NCBI GenBank assembly: GCA_016190245.1
Contig: JACPQY010000040.1
Coordinates: 30,574-94,573 of the forward strand
Direction: 5' to 3'
DNA length: 64,000 bases
Origin: Nitrospirota bacterium
Lineage (GTDB): Bacteria > JACPQY01
The notes under the pieces are model-generated. The model did no database searches and was not told where the DNA came from. It saw nothing but the letters and a program-made list of their open reading frames with translations. Every line of letters begins with the position of its first letter. Position 1 is the stretch's first letter. Positions 8,756 to 18,700 of the stretch are shown here, piece after piece. Both the position numbers and the translations under genes were made by a program.

Positions 8756-10233
8756 CCGGCGGGCGGCTCCTGACGCTGCTCGTGTTCATGCCCAGCGTGG
8801 CGGGCGCCTTGTGCGCTCTCTCCCGGTCCTCGCGCGCGGCTGCGGTGTGGGCGTTGCTGGGGTCGGGCGTTCCCCTCATCCTCGGTGCTGCGGCGGTGTG
8901 CGGGTTTGACGCCTCGGCGGCCGGTTTCCAATGGGTGGAGCGCGTGGATTGGATCCCCTCGCTTGGAATCTCCTACCACATGGGCGTGGACGGCGTGAGC
9001 TGGCCGCTCGTGCTCCTCACGCTTCTCCTTACGTTCCTCTCGCTCGTCTACTCCATCGGTCGGATTCAGAACGCGACGCGGCTCTACTACGCCTCGTTCC
9101 TCTGGCTCGAGACCGGGCTGATGGGCGTCTTCTGCGCGCTCGACATGATTCTCTTCTTCGTCTTCTGGGAGTGGGTCCTGATCCCGATGTATTTCATCAT
9201 CGGCTACTGGGGCGGCGCGCGGCGGATCTACGCGGCGCTCAAGTTCTTCCTCTACACGATGCTCGGGAGCGCGTTCATGTTGGTGGCTCTCCTCGTGACG
9301 GCCCACCTTTACCACCAGGCGACGGGCGCGTGGAGTTTCGACTGGGCGGATTGGGTGGCGATCCGCGACACGATCGATCCGAACCTCCAGCTCTGGCTGT
9401 TCTCGGCGTTTGCGTTCTCGTTCGCGATCAAGGTGCCGGCTTGGCCCTTCCACACCTGGCTGCCCGACGCGCACACGGAGGCCCCCACGGCGGGGAGCGT
9501 GATTCTGGCGGGTGTTCTCCTCAAGATGGGTGCGTACGGCTTCCTGCGATTCGGTCTCCCGCTCTTCCCCGAGGGCGCGGTGCAGGCGGCTCCCGTCATG
9601 GTGGGCCTTGGCTTGGCAGGCATCCTGCTGGGAGCGGCCGCCTCGTACGTGCAAACCGATCTCAAGAAGCTTGTGGCGTACTCGAGCGTCAGCCACATGG
9701 GGTTCGTCGTCCTCGGGATCTTCTCCTTCACCCTGGAGGGGGCCGCCGGCGCGACGATCCAGATGGTGAACCACGGGCTCTCGACGGGTGCGCTCTTCCT
9801 CATGGTCGGGATCATCTACGAGCGGACGCACAAGCGGGGAGTGACCGATTTCGGCGGGCTCGCCAAGACGATGCCTCTCTATGCGACCGTCAGCGTGATC
9901 CTTGTGCTCTCGTCCGTCGGTCTTCCCGGCCTGAACGGATTTGTGGGAGAGTTTCTCGTGATCGCGGGCGCGATGAAGGCGCGGCCCCTGTACGCGTTCG
10001 TGAGCGCCCTTGGAGTGATCCTCGCGGCGGTGTATCTGCTCAGCATGGTTCGCAAGGTCTTCTGGGGCGAGGCGAACGCGAACCTCCACGGGCTGTCCGA
10101 CCTGACTTGGCGGGAGACCGCGGTGTTCTTGCCGTTGCTCTTGTTCATTGTGGTGATTGGGGTGTATCCGGCGCCGTTCCTCGAGGTCTCGGAGGGTGCG
10201 CTGAAAGCGATTCTAGAAGGAGTGGCCCCGTGA
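8737..10233 (+). CDS. nuoM: NADH-quinone oxidoreductase subunit M
   Basis: An antiporter-like subunit of complex I, 498 residues. Diagnostic stretches include the GLMGVFCALDMILFFVFWEW block with its conserved Glu, FSFAIKVPAWPFHTWLPDAH, TAGSVILAGVLLKMGAYG and LKKLVAYSSVSHMGFV. The ATG at 8737 overlaps the end of nuoL, which implies translational coupling. The gene is followed by a 136-base spacer that holds a palindromic repeat before nuoN. Confidence 0.95.
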   Translation: MDAVVLTGGRLLTLLVFMPSVAGALCALSRSSRAAAVWALLGSGVPLILGAAAVCGFDASAAGFQWVERVDWIPSLGISYHMGVDGVSWPLVLLTLLLTFLSLVYSIGRIQNATRLYYASFLWLETGLMGVFCALDMILFFVFWEWVLIPMYFIIGYWGGARRIYAALKFFLYTMLGSAFMLVALLVTAHLYHQATGAWSFDWADWVAIRDTIDPNLQLWLFSAFAFSFAIKVPAWPFHTWLPDAHTEAPTAGSVILAGVLLKMGAYGFLRFGLPLFPEGAVQAAPVMVGLGLAGILLGAAASYVQTDLKKLVAYSSVSHMGFVVLGIFSFTLEGAAGATIQMVNHGLSTGALFLMVGIIYERTHKRGVTDFGGLAKTMPLYATVSVILVLSSVGLPGLNGFVGEFLVIAGAMKARPLYAFVSALGVILAAVYLLSMVRKVFWGEANANLHGLSDLTWRETAVFLPLLLFIVVIGVYPAPFLEVSEGALKAILEGVAP

Positions 10234-10240
10234 AGAGTTC

Positions 10241-10330
10241 TCACCCCCACCTGGGTCCTCCCCCATCCGCGGTGGGGAAAAAAGAAACCCCCTCCCCCCT
10301 GGTGGGGGAGGGTGAGGGTGGGGGGGCGGA
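10241..10330. repeat. Palindromic intergenic repeat, family B, copy 1
   Basis: The spacer between nuoM and nuoN carries a C-rich arm (CTCACCCCCACCTGGGTCC), an A-rich patch, and a hairpin CCCTCCCCCC-tggt-GGGGGAGGG followed by TGAGGGTGGGGG. A related element with the same arms lies at 25619-25745. It looks like a REP-type element; it would also form a strong RNA hairpin inside the nuo transcript. Confidence 0.6.
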
Positions 10331-10369
10331 GCGGCCTCTCGCCCGGGGCATCCTGCGGGAGGACATGGC

Positions 10370-11824
10370 ATGACCGCCTTCTGGGCCTTTGCCCCCGCTT
10401 GGATCCTTCTCGCAACGGGATTGGGGGTCATGCTGCTCGAGTTGTGGGTTCCCCGGCGCGAGGCGGTAGTCGGCGCGACTCTCGCAGGTCTCGCGGGAGC
10501 CTTTCTGGCGGGGGTCGAACGTTTCGCCGATCCGCCGATGGTGTGGCAAGGTTTGCTCGTCTCCGACGCGTGGTCGCGAAGCTGGGCGCTCGTCTTCACG
10601 GGCCTCGCGGGCCTGGTGGTCCTCTCGTCAGATGTCTTCCAGAGGGAGAAGCGCGTGCATCGCGGCGAGGTCACCTATCTGGTGGTCTTTGCGGCTTTTG
10701 CCATGAGTCTCGTCGCCGCATCGGCGGACCTCATGGTCCTCTTCATCGCTCTCGAAACCGTGAGTCTGGCGAGCTACGCCCTGATCGCCCAGGTTCGGCA
10801 TGCCGAGGGCAGCATGGAAGCGGGCATCAAGTACATCCTCCTCGGCGCCTTCGGAAGCGCCATCCTGGTGATGGGAATCGCGCTGTACTTTGGGGTAACG
10901 GGTACGACCCGACTTGACCCGGCCACGTGGCAGCCCGTGAATGAGTTCCGCCGTGCCGGCTGGATCCTTAGCGCGGTTTTCATCCTAGCCGGATTGGGTT
11001 TCAAGGTCGCCTGTGCCCCGTTCCACATGTACGCGCCGGACGTCTACCAGGGGGCACCGGGACCGATCTCGGGGTTCCTGGCCGGAGCCTCGAAGGCGGC
11101 ATCTTTTCTCGCCCTCTGGATGATCTCCAGTGTCTGGCTCGTTCCACCGCCTGGAGATCTGCCTCTGCCCACGGGATTTTTTGTTGGATTGGAGGGCGAC
11201 CGTGAGCTCCTCCGCAATCTGGTCCGCGTCCTCGCGGGAGTGACGATGGTCTGGGGCACGCTGATGGGCGTCATCCAGACCGAGGTAAAGCGGATCCTCG
11301 CCTACTCGAGCATTGCCCATTCGGGGTATGTGCTGTTGGCACTGCTGGTGGCTCCGGATCGCGCGGGGATGGTGCTGTCGTTCTACCTCATGGTTTATGC
11401 GGTCATGAAGATCGGGGCGTTCGTGAGCGTCTCGGCCGAGGAGGCGCGGCGGGGAGAACATCTTCGGCTGGAGGACCTTTCGAGCCTTCGCCGCGAAGCG
11501 CCCCACGTCTGCGCCGCGTTGGCTGTGTTCCTGTTTGCGTTGGCGGGGATGCCGCCGACGGGAGGTTTCCTGGCGAAGTTTTTCCTGTTCCGTGAGGCCG
11601 TATTGGCGGGAGAGGTGCCCCTCGTGACGCTTGCGGTTGTGACGAGCGTGGCGGCTGCTGCGTTCTACCTTAAGATCACCGTCGCGATGTTTTTCTCCGA
11701 GCCGACGGCTGTAGCCATGCCCCGCCGAGCGGGGGGAATGCTCTCGATCGTGACCGTTGCCGCAGCGGTCCTCGTCCTCGCCTTCGGCATATTCCCTGGC
11801 CTCGCCCGCACGCTCGTTCCGTAG
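10370..11824 (+). CDS. nuoN: NADH-quinone oxidoreductase subunit N
   Basis: The third antiporter-like subunit of complex I, 484 residues with about 14 hydrophobic segments. Family blocks are FIALETVSLASYALIAQVR (conserved Glu), GLGFKVACAPFHMYAPDVYQGAP (channel Lys) and KRILAYSSIAHSGYVLLALL. It closes the nuoJKLMN run; no further complex I gene follows. The short cytoplasmic loop near 11130-11180 is proline-rich and unremarkable. Confidence 0.95.
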   Translation: MTAFWAFAPAWILLATGLGVMLLELWVPRREAVVGATLAGLAGAFLAGVERFADPPMVWQGLLVSDAWSRSWALVFTGLAGLVVLSSDVFQREKRVHRGEVTYLVVFAAFAMSLVAASADLMVLFIALETVSLASYALIAQVRHAEGSMEAGIKYILLGAFGSAILVMGIALYFGVTGTTRLDPATWQPVNEFRRAGWILSAVFILAGLGFKVACAPFHMYAPDVYQGAPGPISGFLAGASKAASFLALWMISSVWLVPPPGDLPLPTGFFVGLEGDRELLRNLVRVLAGVTMVWGTLMGVIQTEVKRILAYSSIAHSGYVLLALLVAPDRAGMVLSFYLMVYAVMKIGAFVSVSAEEARRGEHLRLEDLSSLRREAPHVCAALAVFLFALAGMPPTGGFLAKFFLFREAVLAGEVPLVTLAVVTSVAAAAFYLKITVAMFFSEPTAVAMPRRAGGMLSIVTVAAAVLVLAFGIFPGLARTLVP

Positions 11825-11866
11825 GAGCTCCCGGGCGGTCGCGACCTTTCCGTCCGGCGCTTGGGG

Positions 11867-12250
11867 TTAGTGTCGGCGGTGGGGTCGGCGGCGAGGTCGG
11901 CCGTTGCCGGAGGGGATGCCGTTGGAGACGAGGCGCCTCAGCAGCAGGTTGTTGACCTGAAGCAGCTTCGTGTTCGTCTCGAGGAGGCGGGTCTGACGCT
12001 TCATCCACCTCGTCTGCATTTGCATCCAGGACCTCATCTCGCTACTGAACTGGGTGAAGTTGGCACTCAGGGCGTCGACGGAATTCGAGAGATGCAGGAG
12101 GGCCTGACCGATCATCCGCCGGTCAGCCGCGGCTTGTTTGCGGTCTTCGGCGGCCTGTTTGCGGTCCTCCCGGCCTTCCTGGACGAACGTGCGGATTTCC
12201 AAGACGAGATCCTGTACCCAAGGGGGAGGAGGTGGCGCCTGTTCGTTCAT
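11867..12250 (-). CDS. Small coiled-coil protein of unknown function
   Basis: A 127-residue protein starting at the ATG at 12250 (MNEQAPPPPPWVQDLV); the frame is open further upstream but without a likely start. After a proline-rich head it has a repeated EDRKQAA/ADRK heptad-like stretch, then a long helix (SNSVDALSANFTQFSSEMRSW and following) and an Arg-rich tail (GRPRRRPHRRH). This is a predicted coiled coil with a basic end, with no known domain that I recognise. It is alone on the minus strand between nuoN and the tRNA gene. Confidence 0.55.
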   Translation of the reverse strand: MNEQAPPPPPWVQDLVLEIRTFVQEGREDRKQAAEDRKQAAADRRMIGQALLHLSNSVDALSANFTQFSSEMRSWMQMQTRWMKRQTRLLETNTKLLQVNNLLLRRLVSNGIPSGNGRPRRRPHRRH

Positions 12251-12376
12251 GTCTCCAACGTAGCACCGGTCTGACAAAGGGTCAACGCCTGTTCTGATGC
12301 CGGCACGTGGGACACCCAGTTTGCACACCAGTCCTGCTTGACGACGAACCCGCAGCCGCCTACTCTAGCGGGCATT

Positions 12377-12448
12377 GCCGGGGTAGCTCAATGGTAGAGC
12401 AGTCGATTCGTAATCGACAGGTTGTGGGTTCAAGCCCCGTCCCCGGCT
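12377..12448 (+). tRNA. tRNA-Thr (anticodon CGT)
   Basis: A 72-base cloverleaf: acceptor stem GCCGGGG/CCCCGGC, D arm GCTC..GAGC, anticodon stem GTCGA/TCGAC with loop TTCGTAA (anticodon CGT, reading ACG), and T loop TTCAAGC on a stem with two wobble pairs. The 3' CCA is not encoded. The histidine kinase open frame begins eight bases after its end. Confidence 0.92.
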
Positions 12449-12456
12449 GACCGACC

Positions 12457-14229
12457 GTGGTGAAACCCCTTCTCGACACATCGGATGGCGCGGTAGCCCG
12501 GGAATCGCCGCTGTGGTTCACCCGTCTGCGATGGGGCGCGGTCGGGGGCCTTGTACTCATGCTGTCGGTGGGGGGACATGTCTTGGGCATCCTCGATGCC
12601 GCAGCGCTTCCATACCTGTGGATGCTCGTAGCGGGCCTCGCGGCAGGCAATGTCGTCTTCCGCGCCCGAGCCGGCCGCGTGGAACGACCCGGACGCGAGG
12701 TGCTGATTCAAGTTCTATTCGACTTGGTCGTGCTCACAGGCCTTCTGGCACTGTCCGGCGGCTCCCTCAATCCCTTCGCGTTCGTCTACGCGTTCCACGT
12801 CGTCATGGCCGGGATCCTGCTCCCGGGCGGGTGGGCCTACCGCATCGCCGGGCTCTCGTCCGTCCTGTTCGTGGGGCTCGGGGCGGTGGGAGTGGCCGGA
12901 TGGCTCCCCCAGTTTGCCTTGAGATTCGGCGGGCCGGACTCGATCCCGCTCGCCGAGGAGATCTCGCGACTTCAGTCGGCCCTCGGCGGCAGTCTCCACT
13001 ACCAGTTGAGCACCGCTGCGGCGTTCATCACCTCGATGTTCGTGCTCGCCTTCTTCACGACCACCCTGGCAGGCCGGCTGAGGGAACACCGGCGGAAGGC
13101 CGAGGTGCTGGCCGCCACGCTCAGCAGCAAAGCCGACGAACTGGGACTCGCAGAGGCACAGGTGCGCGAGGAGAAGGCGAAGCTCCTGGCCACCTACCAG
13201 TCCATGAGCGACGGAGTCATCCTGCTCGATCGCGAGAATCGAATCGTGTTCTCGAATGCGGCGGCAGAGGCCTTTCGGCGGCCGGGACGACACGTGGGCC
13301 GACCGGTCCTCGCGTGTCACCCGGAGATGGCGCATGGCCGGGTGCAGGCCGAGCTGGAGTCACTGCGGAAGGGGCGCCGGACTTCCTTTCACCGGTTGGT
13401 GAGCGCGGGCGACCGTACCTTCGAGGCCACGTACACATCGGTGCGCGACGCGGCCGACCAGCATCTCGGCATCGTGATCGTTTCGCGCGATATCACGGAC
13501 CGGCTGGAAATGGAAAAGCGGATGGCCCATCAGGAGAGACTCTCGTCTCTGGCACGGGTGGCGGCAGGACTGGCGCACGAGGTTGGCAATCCCCTCTCCT
13601 CGCTTATGGCGCGCCTTCGCCTGCTGGAAGAAGAGAAGGACGATCCTGCGACCGTGGAGGAGAGCCTCGTCGTTTTGAAAAGGGAGCTCATGCGAATCTC
13701 GCGCATCGTGCGTGACATGTCCGACTTCTCCCGCCCCGCACAGGGTGAGCCGGGCTCGTGTCTCGTGGGCACTGTCGTTCGCGATGTCCTGCGCCTCGTG
13801 GAACCGGATGCCCGCGAACGTGGCGTGCACTTGGAATGCGATCTCGATGGGGAGCTCCCGGCCGTGCCCGCCCATCCCGATCACCTCCGCCAGATCTTTC
13901 TAAATCTCCTCATCAATGCGCTGGACGCCACGCCGGCCGGCGGACGGATCGATGTGGCGGGAGGGCGGCGAGATTCGAAGGTCTGGGTCGCATTCCGGGA
14001 CACGGGGCACGGCGTCCCCAGCGAACTCCTGCCGAGAATCTTCGAGCCGTTCTTCACCACGAAGACGGAGCGGAAGGGGACGGGGCTCGGCCTCTGGGTC
14101 AGTTACTCCCTCGCCCGGGCCCAGGGCGGCACCATCGAGATTTCGAGCGAGCCGGGAGCGGGTTCGACTTTCACGGTCCTCCTCGCGTTGCAGCCCCCTC
14201 TGTCTGAACCGGCGCAGGTGGAGCCTTGA
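12457..14229 (+). CDS. Membrane PAS-domain sensor histidine kinase (NtrB/AtoS type)
   Basis: The sensor of a two-component pair with the next gene. The first about 190 residues hold six hydrophobic segments in a 6TM-type sensor region, followed by a coiled linker, a PAS domain (LLDRENRIVFSNAAAEAF) around residues 245-350, then HisKA with the phosphorylated His in GLAHEVGNPLSSL, and HATPase boxes N (LINALDAT), G1 (DTGHGVP) and G2 (GTGLGLWVS). GTG start at 12457; the downstream GTG at 12460 is equally possible. It overlaps the response regulator by four bases. It sits just upstream of a sigma-54 promoter driving the molybdoenzyme operon, so its signal is probably the substrate or redox state relevant to that enzyme (inference). 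Confidence 0.9.
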   Translation: MVKPLLDTSDGAVARESPLWFTRLRWGAVGGLVLMLSVGGHVLGILDAAALPYLWMLVAGLAAGNVVFRARAGRVERPGREVLIQVLFDLVVLTGLLALSGGSLNPFAFVYAFHVVMAGILLPGGWAYRIAGLSSVLFVGLGAVGVAGWLPQFALRFGGPDSIPLAEEISRLQSALGGSLHYQLSTAAAFITSMFVLAFFTTTLAGRLREHRRKAEVLAATLSSKADELGLAEAQVREEKAKLLATYQSMSDGVILLDRENRIVFSNAAAEAFRRPGRHVGRPVLACHPEMAHGRVQAELESLRKGRRTSFHRLVSAGDRTFEATYTSVRDAADQHLGIVIVSRDITDRLEMEKRMAHQERLSSLARVAAGLAHEVGNPLSSLMARLRLLEEEKDDPATVEESLVVLKRELMRISRIVRDMSDFSRPAQGEPGSCLVGTVVRDVLRLVEPDARERGVHLECDLDGELPAVPAHPDHLRQIFLNLLINALDATPAGGRIDVAGGRRDSKVWVAFRDTGHGVPSELLPRIFEPFFTTKTERKGTGLGLWVSYSLARAQGGTIEISSEPGAGSTFTVLLALQPPLSEPAQVEP

Positions 14230-15590
14230 ACGGTCACCTCCTCATCATCGACGACGAGGACTCCTACCGCGAGGACACGGCCCGCCTCGTGCGCAAGCGC
14301 GGACTCACCTGCACCACGGCGCCGGACGGGACAACCGGGCTCAGGCTGGCCGAGGAGCGCCGGCCGGATGTCATCCTGTGCGACCTCATGATGCCCGGGA
14401 TCAGTGGGATTGAGGTTCTCGATCGATTGGGCGGCGTCTGCCCGGAGGCCATCGTGTTCGTCGTAACCGCCCACGCCACGATCGAGACCGCCATCGAGGC
14501 CCTGAGGCGCGGCGCCCACGACTACCTGCTCAAGCCGGTCCTGTTCGAGGATCTTCTCGCGAAAATCTCCCGCGCCTTGGAGGTGCGCGATCTTCGAAGA
14601 GAGGTCCGCACTCTCCGCCGGGAGATCTCTCGTCCGGAGGAAACCTTCGGCATCGTCGGCCAGAACCCGAGAATCCGCGAGATTCTGGATCTCATCACAC
14701 GCCTGCCGCGGAACCGTCCGGCGGTGATCGTCCGGGGCGAGACCGGAACGGGGAAAGAACTGGTGGCGCGCGCGGTCCATCTCGTGGGTGACCCTCCCGG
14801 GAAAAGGTTTGTGGCGCTGAACTGCGCGGCCATTCCCGATCACCTGATCGAGAGCGAGCTGTTCGGCTACAGAAAAGGCGCCTTCACGGGTGCGATCGAG
14901 GACCGGGAAGGGCACTTCGAGCGGGCGCACGGGGGGACCTTGTTTCTCGACGAGGTGGCGGCGATGCCACTCTCCCTTCAGGCCAAGCTCCTGCGGGCCA
15001 TCGAGCAGAAGGAGATCATGCCGATCGGCGCGCGCGATCCCGTTCCGGCGGATGCCCGGATCGTGGCTTCAGCCCAGAGGGATTTGAGGGACCTCGTGAA
15101 AGAAGGCACGTTCCGCCAGGATCTTTTCTACCGCCTCCTCGTGGTCGAGATCGTCCTGCCTCCGCTTCGGGAGAGGCGGGACGACATTCCGCTCATCCTG
15201 GAGCACTACGTGCGGCGGCTGACCGCGGAGATGAAGGTGGGCTGCGAGGGCGTGGAGCCCGATGCCCTGAGGGCGCTGATGGCCTACTCCTGGCCGGGAA
15301 ACATCCGAGAGTTGCGCAACGCCGTCGAGAGGGCGTTGATCGTGCTCAAGGGCAAGGTTCTCCGCCGAGAGGATTTTCCTCGGGACATCGTCGCCGGTGC
15401 CGAAGAGGCCGTGGGGCACGACGAACTCCGTCTGGCCGTCCGCGCCTACGAGCGCGAGCACATCCGCCAAGTGCTGGCCGAGTGCGGGGGTCACCGCGAG
15501 CGCGCGGCGTCCCGTCTGGGCATTGACCGCGCCACGCTCTACCGCAAGATCAAGGACCTGGGGGTTCCGGGCCTGGACGCAGCAGAATAG
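14226..15590 (+). CDS. NtrC-family sigma-54 response regulator
   Basis: A 454-residue activator with three parts. The receiver domain (residues 1-120) has phospho-Asp in CDLMMPG. The AAA+ domain has Walker A GETGTGKE, the sigma-54 contact loop KGAFTGA and Walker B GGTLFLDEV. The C-terminus is a Fis-type helix-turn-helix (ERAASRLGIDRATLYRKIKDLG). Its TTG start overlaps the kinase stop (TTGA), so the pair is translated together. All residues needed for sigma-54 activation are present. The closest candidate target is the -24/-12 promoter 138 bases downstream of its stop. Confidence 0.93.
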   Translation: MNGHLLIIDDEDSYREDTARLVRKRGLTCTTAPDGTTGLRLAEERRPDVILCDLMMPGISGIEVLDRLGGVCPEAIVFVVTAHATIETAIEALRRGAHDYLLKPVLFEDLLAKISRALEVRDLRREVRTLRREISRPEETFGIVGQNPRIREILDLITRLPRNRPAVIVRGETGTGKELVARAVHLVGDPPGKRFVALNCAAIPDHLIESELFGYRKGAFTGAIEDREGHFERAHGGTLFLDEVAAMPLSLQAKLLRAIEQKEIMPIGARDPVPADARIVASAQRDLRDLVKEGTFRQDLFYRLLVVEIVLPPLRERRDDIPLILEHYVRRLTAEMKVGCEGVEPDALRALMAYSWPGNIRELRNAVERALIVLKGKVLRREDFPRDIVAGAEEAVGHDELRLAVRAYEREHIRQVLAECGGHRERAASRLGIDRATLYRKIKDLGVPGLDAAE

Positions 15591-15628
15591 CACCGTTGCG
15601 CTGCCGCGACGCCGTCCGCGCCCGGATC

Positions 15629-15660
15629 GTCGCAATCGCGCGACCCGCAGAGCATGCGGG
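15629..15660. promoter_or_regulatory. Candidate upstream activator sites for the NtrC-type regulator
   Basis: Two perfect inverted repeats lie in tandem: GTCGC-n6-GCGAC (15629-15644) and CCCGCA-gagca-TGCGGG (15644-15660). They are about 70-100 bases upstream of the -24 element, the range typical for enhancer-binding protein sites. Binding is inferred from position only. Confidence 0.4.
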
Positions 15661-15727
15661 CGCGGGAAGAATCAAGCGAGAACAATAGGGTGGTCGTCCC
15701 CCGCCGGAGAGACCCCGCCCGCGCTCG

Positions 15728-15743
15728 TGGCATGAGCATTGCA
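15728..15743 (+). promoter_or_regulatory. Sigma-54 (-24/-12) promoter
   Basis: TGGCATGAGCATTGCA matches the RpoN consensus TGGCAC-N5-TTGCA. The invariant GG (15729-15730) and GC (15741-15742) are separated by exactly ten bases. Transcription would begin near 15755, just ahead of the molybdoenzyme operon. The gene directly upstream encodes a sigma-54 activator. Confidence 0.75.
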
Positions 15744-15766
15744 TAGGGACTGCAGACCGAGTCACC

Positions 15767-18700
15767 GTGGACCAAGGAGCGAAGACGAAGATAGACCCCG
15801 GGAATGTGGAGGAGCCCTCGGGCTCAACACAACAGGACACTAGGAAGTCGATCCTCTCCCGTCGCACCTTCGTCCAGTTGTTCGCCGCGGCCGGCGGCTC
15901 GCTCGCGTTCCTCGACAAGGAGGCCTGGGGAAGCGTGTTCACCTTCTTCGAGCCCTTCGACACGCCCAATCCACTTGCCCACTATCCGAACCGGAACTGG
16001 GAATCGGTCTACCGCGACCTCTTCCGCTACGACAGCGCCTTCACCTTCCTGTGCGCGCCCAACGACACCCACAACTGTCTGCTGCGCGCCTATGTGAAGA
16101 ACGGCGTCGTCACACGCCTCGGCCCCACCTATGGTTTCGGCGATGCCGTGGATCTCTACGGCAACCAGGCCTCGCACCGGTGGGAGCCACGCTGCTGCCA
16201 GAAGGGGTTGTCGCTCGTGCGCCGCTTCTACGGCGACCGGCGGTGCAAGTATCCCGTCGTGCGCGTCGGTTTCAAGAAGTGGATGGAAGCCGGCTTCCCG
16301 CGCGATCCGCAGACGGGCCGCGTCCCGCTCTCCTACATGAACCGTGGGAGGGACGGATGGCTCCGCCTTTCGTGGGAGGAGGCGTTCGACCTTTCCGCCC
16401 GCGCGCTCGCCAACATCGCCGAAACCTACTCGGGTGACGCCGGGGCGAAGCGGCTGAAGGCGCAGGGATACGACGAGGCGATGGTGGAGGCCGTCGGAGG
16501 CGCCGGCGTCCAGACGCTCAAGTTCCGCGGCGGGATGCCCGCGCTCGGGGCGACGCGTATCTTCGCGCAGTACCGCCTGGCCAACTGCATGGCGCTGCTC
16601 GACGCGAAAATCCGCGGCCTCGATGCCACGAAGGCCGTTGGCGCCCGCGGGTGGGACAATTACTCGTGGCACACGGACCTCCCTCCCGGTCATCCGATGG
16701 TCACCGGACAGCAGACGGTGGATTGGGATCTGGTGTGCGTGGAGAACGCAGGCCTCGCCGTTGTCTGGGGAATGAACTGGATTGCCACGAAAATGCCGGA
16801 CGCCCACTGGCTCACGGAGGCTCGTCTCAAGGGCACGAAGGTGGTCGTGATCGCCTGCGAATACAGTGCCACGTGCAACAAAGCCGATGCCGCCATTGTC
16901 GTCCGCCCCGGCACCACACCCGCCCTCGCGCTCGGACTCGCCGGCGTCATTCTCCGGGAAAAACTTCTCGACGAGGACTACGTACGGAGCACCACGGATC
17001 TGCCTTTTCTTGTGCGGATGGACACCATGAAGCTCCTACGCGCGCAGGACGTGTGGCCGGACCGCCCACCCGCCGCCATCCAGAACGCCGTTACCGTGGA
17101 GCCTCAGGGCGCGAAGCCCGTGCCGAACCATCTCCAGCCGAATGCCGTGGTCCCCGAAACCCTTCGCAAGGAGTGGGGCGACTTCGTCGTGTGGGATCAG
17201 ACCCAGGGCGGTCCGCGCGTGGTGACGCGGGACGAATTCGGCGCGAAATCTTTTTCCAAGCCCGCCTTGGAGGGCACGTACACGGTGAAGACCGCCGGCG
17301 GAGAAATCTCCGTTCGCACGGTCTTCGATCTCTTGAAGGAATACGTCCTCGCCAACTTTACCCTCGAACAGACGTCCGACATCACGTGGGCGCCGAAGGA
17401 AGCCATTGAATGGCTCGCTCGGGAGATCGCCAGGAACAAGGCTTCCACGCTCTTTGCCGTCGGCATGGGGCCGAACCAGTTCTTCAACAACGACCTCAAG
17501 GATCGCGCGATCTTCTTCCTGGCTGCGCTGACGAAAAACATCGGCCTCATTGGCGCCAACGTAGGGAGCTACGCCGGGAACTACAGAGCGGCCTACCTGA
17601 ACGGCCTGCCGCAATTCATCGCGGAGAATCCCTTCGATCTCGAATTGGACCCCTCCAAACCGGCGCGGCCGAAGATGTACTGGAAGGGCGAGTCGGTCCA
17701 CTATTTCAACGACAGCGAACACGTGCTGCGCGCAGGCAAGACGCTCATCACGGGAAAAGGCCACATCCCCACCCCCACGAAGGGCATCCTCGTTTCCAAC
17801 AGCAACTCGCTCATCGGCAATGCGAAAGGCCACTACGAAAGCGTCGTCAACGTGTTCCCCCGGGTGGAGTTCATCGGCGTCAACGAGTGGTGGTGGACGG
17901 CCTCGTGCGAGTACGCCGACATCGTCTTCCCCGTCGATTCCTGGGCCGAGTTCCGCTTCCCCGACCTCACGATCTCGGTGACCAACCCCTTCCTCTACAC
18001 CTACCCCCGCACACCACTACCCCGGATCTTCAACACGCGGGCCGATATCGAAGTGGCGGCGGGGATCGCCTCCAAGCTCGCGGACGTCACGGGCGATCAG
18101 CGGTTCCGGGAGGCATGGAAGTTCATCTATGAGGGTACGGCCGGGCCCTACCTCCAGCGGGTCCTCGACTTCAGCAGCATGACGCGAGGCTACAAGATGG
18201 CCGACCTCGAGAAGAAGGCACAAGAAGGCGTCCCGTCCATCCTCCTCAGCCGGACCTACCCGAAGGTCGTCGGTTGGGAACAAGGCAACGAGGATCGCCC
18301 TTGGTACACCAAGACGGGTCGGCTCGAGTTCTATCGGGAGGAGGCGGAATTCGCGGACGCCGGCGAGACGATTCCTGTCCACCGCGAGCCAATCGACTCC
18401 ACGTTCTACGAACCGAACGTCATCGTGGCGGAAAAGCACCCCGCCATCAGGCCAAAGACACCTGAGGACTACGGCGTGAAGCGCGAGGATCTCTCGGGAG
18501 ACAGGCGGCAGGCGCGCAACGTCGTGAAGACGTGGGCCGACCTCAAGGAGACGCAGCACCCGCTGATGAAGGAGGGCCATCGGTTCATTTACCACACGCC
18601 CAAGTATCGCCACGGCGCCCACACGACACCCGTGGACACGGACGTCGTCTGCGTGTGGTTCGGCCCGTTCGGTGATGTGTACCGTCATGACAAGCGCAAG

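Noticed and set aside
8689..10089. 466-codon minus-strand frame opposite nuoM
   Set aside because: Highly charged (Glu, Arg, His) translation, a shadow of hydrophobic codons in nuoM.
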